From an uncultured Actinoplanes sp. (GTDB lineage Bacteria > Actinomycetota > Actinomycetes > Mycobacteriales > Micromonosporaceae): DNA of 7,080 bases. Numbering within the stretch: position 1 is the first letter of the stretch; the number at the start of each line of letters is the position of its first letter. Positions 3,801-7,080 of this stretch are shown piece after piece. The notes under the pieces were generated by a model. That model saw only the letters and a program-made list of their open reading frames with translations. It was not told the origin of the DNA and ran no database searches. The stretch spans positions 1-7,080 of the forward strand of contig CAKUMG010000286.1 of assembly GCA_934667465.1 (NCBI GenBank), given 5' to 3'. A program made the translations under genes and the position numbers.

Positions 3801-5810
3801 GTGATCCGACGTCTTCTGGTGGCCGACCGGGGTGAGATCGCCCGCCGGGTCTTCGCCACGTGCCGCCTGGTCGGCATCGAGACGGTCGCCGTCTACTCCG
3901 ATGCCGACGCCGACGCACCGCACGTGACCGAGGCGGACTACGCGGTACGGCTCGCCGGCGGCACCGCCCAGGCCTCCACCTATCTGCGGGGTGATCTGAT
4001 CATCGCCGCGGCGCAGCGGGCCGGCGCCAACGCCATCCATCCCGGCAACGGGGTGCTCGCCGAGGATCCCGAGTTCGCGATCGAGGTCGCCGACGCGGGG
4101 ATGATCTGGGTGGGCGCCCCCGCCAAGACCCTGGGGACGCTGCACGACAAGGCCGCCACGAAGGCGATCGTCGCCGAGGCGGGCGTGCCGGTGCTGCCCA
4201 CGTTCACCGATCCCGCCGAGGTCACGGGCTTCCCCGTGCTGCTCAAGCCGGTGAGCGGCGCGGGCGGCAGCGGGCTGCGCGTGGTGCGCGACCCGGCGAC
4301 GCTGGCCGAGGTCGTCGCGTCGGCCCGGCAGGAGACCGGCGACGAGGTCTTCTGCGAGCCCTATCTGGAGAACGTCCGGCATATCGAGGTGCCGATCATC
4401 GCCGACACGTTCGGTGCGGTCGTGCCGTTCGGCGAGCGCGAGTGCTCGGTGCAGCGCCGCTACCAGAAGATCATCGAGGAGACCCCGTCCCCGGCCGTCG
4501 ACCCGGCGCTGCGCGAGCAGCTCTGCCGAGCGGCGATCATCGCGATCCGCGCGCTCGGCTATGTCGGCGTGGCCGCTGTCGAGTTCCTGCTCGACGACGA
4601 CGGCGACTTCTGGTTCGTCGAGCTGACCCCGAGCCTGCAGGTGGAGCACGCGGTCACCGAGTGCGTCTCGGGCTACGACATGGTCCGCCTGCAGCTGCTC
4701 GTCTCCGAGGGCGGCAGCCTGCCGATGCCCGGGCCGCCGCCGATCCGCGGGCACGCCATCGAGGTCCGGATCTGCGCGGAGGACCCGGCGTACGCGTGGC
4801 TGCCCGCCTCCGGCACCCTGCACCGCTTCCGGGTGCCGGACGTCGCGGGCTCGTTCCGCCCGCTGCCCCAGCCGGGTCTGCGGCTGGACGCGGGCGTGGT
4901 GGACGGCTCGGTGGTCGGCGTCGAGTACGACTCGATGCTCGCCAAGCTCGTCGCGTGGGCACCGACCCGGCAGGAGGCGGCGCGCATGCTGGCCTCCGCG
5001 CTGACCCGCTCCGAGCTGCACGGCGTGGTCTCCAACCGGGACCTGCTCGTACGCGTCCTGCGCCACGGCGCCTTCCGGGCGGGCAATGTGGACACCGGCT
5101 TCCTCGACCGGCACCCGGAGGTGTTCGCGCCCCTGCTGTCGTCGGTCGACGCCGTACGGATCTCCTGCCTGGCCGCCGCGCTCGCGGGTGCCGCCGCCCG
5201 GCGGGCCGGCGCGCCCGTGCTCCGCTCGCTGCCCTCCGGCTGGCGCAACGTCCCGTCCGGCTCGCAGACCGCCGTGTACGACGGCCCGGCCGGCCCGGTC
5301 GAGGTCGGGTACCGGATGAACCGGCACGGCGAGCTCGCGGGCTGGTGGGTGCGTTCCGTGGACCCGGAGGAGCTCGACCTCGCGGGGCTGGGCCAGGCGC
5401 CGACCCTGGACGACCACCCCCCGACCACAGTCGTACGCGCCGACGGCTCCCGCGTGGATCTCGACGTCAACGGCATCCGGCTCACGCTGCGGGTGCACCG
5501 GGTGGGCGACGTGTCGTACGTGGACAGTCCCGAGGGCTCGGTGGCCCTGCGCGAGCTGTCCCGCTTCCCGCTGCCCGCGCTCGAGGCCACCGAGGGCTCG
5601 CTGATCGCGCCGCTGCCCGGGGCGGTCCGGCGCGTGCTCGTCGTGCCCGGTCAGCGGGTCCGGGCCGGTGAGCTGCTGCTGACCCTGGAGGCCATGAAGC
5701 TGGAGCACCCGGTGCACGCGCCGTCCGCCGGGGTCGTCGCCTCGCTGCCGGTGCACCCGGGCGCCGAGGTGGACACCGGCGAGCTGCTGGCGGTCCTGGA
5801 CCCGGAGTGA
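3801..5810 (+). CDS. Divergent biotin carboxylase/biotin carrier protein (AccA1/MCC-alpha type), catalytic loop altered
   Basis: Homologue of the acyl-CoA carboxylase alpha subunit, which carboxylates its own biotin using ATP and bicarbonate. The 669 aa have the usual domain order: N-terminal biotin carboxylase (MIRRLLVADRGEIARRV), ATP-grasp (~115-325), C-terminal carboxylase lobe to ~435, linker/BT region with the AccA1-like LPSGWRNVP (477-485) and VGDVSYVDSPEGSVAL, then a biotinyl domain (~598-668) with EAMKLEH and biotin acceptor K633. GTG 3801 gives the canonical N-terminus. Retained equivalents of E. coli BC residues are K117, K149, H194, Q218, K223, E261, E274, Q280, E282 and R361. However, the loop that normally reads E-M-N-T-R-L-Q-V-E-H is E-L-T-P-S-L-Q-V-E-H at 274-283, so metal ligand Asn290 becomes Thr276 and catalytic Arg292 becomes Ser278. 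His236 becomes Tyr221, HPGYGF becomes HPGNGV and the glycine-rich loop is GAGGSGL (153-159). ATP binding may survive, but biotin carboxylation is doubtful. Likely one operon with the gene 79 bp upstream. Confidence 0.92.
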   Translation: MIRRLLVADRGEIARRVFATCRLVGIETVAVYSDADADAPHVTEADYAVRLAGGTAQASTYLRGDLIIAAAQRAGANAIHPGNGVLAEDPEFAIEVADAGMIWVGAPAKTLGTLHDKAATKAIVAEAGVPVLPTFTDPAEVTGFPVLLKPVSGAGGSGLRVVRDPATLAEVVASARQETGDEVFCEPYLENVRHIEVPIIADTFGAVVPFGERECSVQRRYQKIIEETPSPAVDPALREQLCRAAIIAIRALGYVGVAAVEFLLDDDGDFWFVELTPSLQVEHAVTECVSGYDMVRLQLLVSEGGSLPMPGPPPIRGHAIEVRICAEDPAYAWLPASGTLHRFRVPDVAGSFRPLPQPGLRLDAGVVDGSVVGVEYDSMLAKLVAWAPTRQEAARMLASALTRSELHGVVSNRDLLVRVLRHGAFRAGNVDTGFLDRHPEVFAPLLSSVDAVRISCLAAALAGAAARRAGAPVLRSLPSGWRNVPSGSQTAVYDGPAGPVEVGYRMNRHGELAGWWVRSVDPEELDLAGLGQAPTLDDHPPTTVVRADGSRVDLDVNGIRLTLRVHRVGDVSYVDSPEGSVALRELSRFPLPALEATEGSLIAPLPGAVRRVLVVPGQRVRAGELLLTLEAMKLEHPVHAPSAGVVASLPVHPGAEVDTGELLAVLDPE

Positions 5811-5816
5811 GCCGTC

Positions 5817-5840
5817 GCCCGAGGCGGATCACTCCCGGGC
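5817..5840. terminator. Weak candidate bidirectional terminator between convergent genes
   Basis: GCCCG (5817-5821) and CGGGC (5836-5840) are inverted, with AG/CT pairing possible inside. The stem sits across the 18-bp gap between the convergent stop codons of the biotin carboxylase (5810) and kinase (5829) genes. It lacks T-tracts and is short, so it is supported mainly by position. Confidence 0.25.
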
Positions 5841-7080
5841 CAGCACCGGCCCGTGGAGCAGATCGGGGCCCTGCCCGGCCAGGCAGCGGAACGTCCGGTC
5901 CTCCGCGGTCGGCGGCAGCACCGACAGCGCCCACTGCGCGCTGTCGGTGCGCGTGGTCGTCCGCCGGAACGTCTCGCGGCTGCAGATGCTGCGAACCCCG
6001 GGGTCCGTCGTCACGGCCGCGCGGTCCCGCGGGTCGACGCCGGTGGGCAGGGCCCCGACGGCGAAGACCTCCCAGCTGTGCCGGGTCGAGCAGGCGACCC
6101 GCTGCGCGATGCTGCTGCCGTCGCGGGGCGTGAAGCACTCGAGCTCGCCGGGGCAGTGCGCGATGTCGCGTACGCATCCGGGCAGCCGCGTCATCGCCAC
6201 CGGCACGGTCGACGTGGCCGGCGCCAGCCGCTCGGCGACGGAGGCGAGCGATCGGACGGCCGGGCCCTGCGCGGACGCGAGCCACGCCGTGCCCACCGTC
6301 GCGGCGGTCAGCAGGAACACGCCGAAGCCGCCGAACAGCCACTTGCGCTTGCTCCGCTTCGCCGGGTTCTCCGTGTGCACGGTCGGCGTCTCGTCGGAGG
6401 TGTCCCGGGTCGGTGTCACCGGCGGCACGGGCCGCGGCTGCGGCGAGGAGTGCTGGGGCCGGGGCGCGGGCGGCGTGTAGCTCTGCGCCCGGTAGACCGA
6501 CGCCGGCGGCTGCCCCTCCGAGCGCTCGAGCTGCAGCCCGCCGAGCATCTCCCGCAGCTGCTCGGCGGTGGGCCGGGCCCGCGGCTCGTTGGACATGCCG
6601 TAGCGCAGCACCTCGGTGAGCGCCCGGGGGATGCCGGGCAGGTCCGGGACCGGCCGGTTGAAGAGGTCCATCAGCGTGATGAGGCTGGGGCTGCGGTTGC
6701 TCTCCCAGCGCGGCGGGTGCCCGGCCATGACGGCGTAGAGCGTGGCGCACAGCGCGTACACGTCCACGGCGCCGGACGGCTCGGCATGCGAGAACATCTC
6801 GGGCGGCGCGTAGGCCGGGGTCAGCACCTCCAGCGTCACCGAGGAGTCGCGCATCTCGCCCAGCACCGCGAGCCCGAAGTCGGCGAGGACCGCGGGGTTG
6901 AAGTGCGAATAGAGGATGTTGGCCGGCTTCACGTCGCGGTGCAGCACCCCGTTGGCGTGCGAGTGCACCAGCGCGTCCGCGATCTTGAAGCCGAGGTCGC
7001 GCGTCTCGCCCGCGCCGAGCGGGGACACCCGCATCCGGTCCAGGTAGGAGCCGTCGCAGAGCTCCATGATGAGGCACGGG
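5829..7080 (-). CDS. Receptor-type Ser/Thr protein kinase with cysteine-rich, septum-formation-like extracellular domain (partial)
   Basis: The visible 416 residues begin in the kinase hinge (PCLIMELCDGS); the ATP-binding lobe lies outside the window. Numbering from the Met at 7067, the catalytic loop is HRDVKPAN (43-50) with D45, K47 and N50, the metal-binding DFG is 63-65, and APPE at 87-90 ends the activation segment, so the visible catalytic residues are intact. The rest of the C-lobe runs to ~175. A Pro/Ser/Thr-rich linker (~185-235), basic stop-transfer KRSKRK (237-242) and one transmembrane helix (~243-264) follow. The outer domain has six cysteines (298, 305, 311, 326, 362, 395) and the pattern ACSTRHSWEVFAVG ... 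ICSRETF ... RTFRCLAG. This resembles Septum_form (PF13845) domains of actinobacteria, not the PASTA repeats of PknB. Fusion of such a domain to a kinase suggests sensing at the cell surface. The kinase call is firm; the outer-domain assignment is pattern-based. It converges on the carboxylase operon with 18 bp between stops. Confidence 0.92.
   Translation of the reverse strand, partial: PCLIMELCDGSYLDRMRVSPLGAGETRDLGFKIADALVHSHANGVLHRDVKPANILYSHFNPAVLADFGLAVLGEMRDSSVTLEVLTPAYAPPEMFSHAEPSGAVDVYALCATLYAVMAGHPPRWESNRSPSLITLMDLFNRPVPDLPGIPRALTEVLRYGMSNEPRARPTAEQLREMLGGLQLERSEGQPPASVYRAQSYTPPAPRPQHSSPQPRPVPPVTPTRDTSDETPTVHTENPAKRSKRKWLFGGFGVFLLTAATVGTAWLASAQGPAVRSLASVAERLAPATSTVPVAMTRLPGCVRDIAHCPGELECFTPRDGSSIAQRVACSTRHSWEVFAVGALPTGVDPRDRAAVTTDPGVRSICSRETFRRTTTRTDSAQWALSVLPPTAEDRTFRCLAGQGPDLLHGPVLARE

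Noticed and set aside
2495..3877. Minus-strand open frame (460 codons) opposite the carboxyltransferase gene
   Set aside because: Low-complexity Arg/Gly/His/Val-rich translation without motifs; the plus-strand frame has conserved carboxyltransferase blocks throughout.
3618..5756. Long open frame on the minus strand (712 codons) opposite the biotin carboxylase gene
   Set aside because: It is antisense to a clear gene. Its composition (Arg, Gly, His, Ala, Asp-rich, no recognisable motif) is typical of a mirror frame in high-GC DNA.
1..7080. CRISPR arrays, tRNA or rRNA genes, insertion sequences, attachment sites
   Set aside because: No regularly spaced repeats, cloverleaf-like or rRNA-like sequence, transposase motifs or terminal inverted repeats were seen; the window is almost fully occupied by ordinary chromosomal genes.

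Overview
The window is high-GC DNA with strong G/C preference at third codon positions, GTG starts and actinobacterial protein families. The divergent arrangement of a TlpA-like lipoprotein and nth on the minus strand against crp on the plus strand matches what I remember from Mycobacterium (Rv3673c-nth-crp). The host is therefore an actinomycete, possibly of the Micromonosporaceae type, but the family-level guess is weak.

Layout. 1-173 (minus) is the first 57 codons of a secreted lipoprotein, probably a TlpA/ResA-type thioredoxin. It overlaps the end of nth (170-1006, minus), an endonuclease III with its catalytic residues and iron-sulfur cysteines intact. A 209-bp divergent promoter region (1007-1215) separates nth from crp (1216-1893, plus), a cAMP receptor protein very close to the mycobacterial type, followed by a strong intrinsic terminator (1908-1942). 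A 333-bp regulatory region (1943-2275) comes next. It holds a CRP-like half site, an AT-rich island, a 25-bp operator-like dyad and a possible structured leader.

That region precedes a two-gene unit on the plus strand: an acyl-CoA carboxylase carboxyltransferase homologue (2276-3721) and a biotin carboxylase/biotin carrier homologue (3801-5810). Converging on it from the right is a membrane-spanning Ser/Thr protein kinase (5829-7080, minus, N-terminus outside the window) with a cysteine-rich extracytoplasmic domain resembling the septum-formation family.

The most notable content is the carboxylase pair. Both proteins align by eye along nearly their full length with actinobacterial AccD1/AccA1-type (methylcrotonyl/acyl-CoA) carboxylases, but both have changed catalytic signatures. 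The carboxyltransferase has lost both glycine-rich oxyanion motifs and about 45-50 residues near its C-terminus. The biotin carboxylase has Thr and Ser where the family has a metal-binding Asn and a catalytic Arg. The biotin attachment lysine and its surroundings are intact. I infer a co-evolved pair with altered or lost catalysis (a pseudo-carboxylase, or an enzyme with a different substrate), possibly under Crp control. All family comparisons are from memory, without alignment software.
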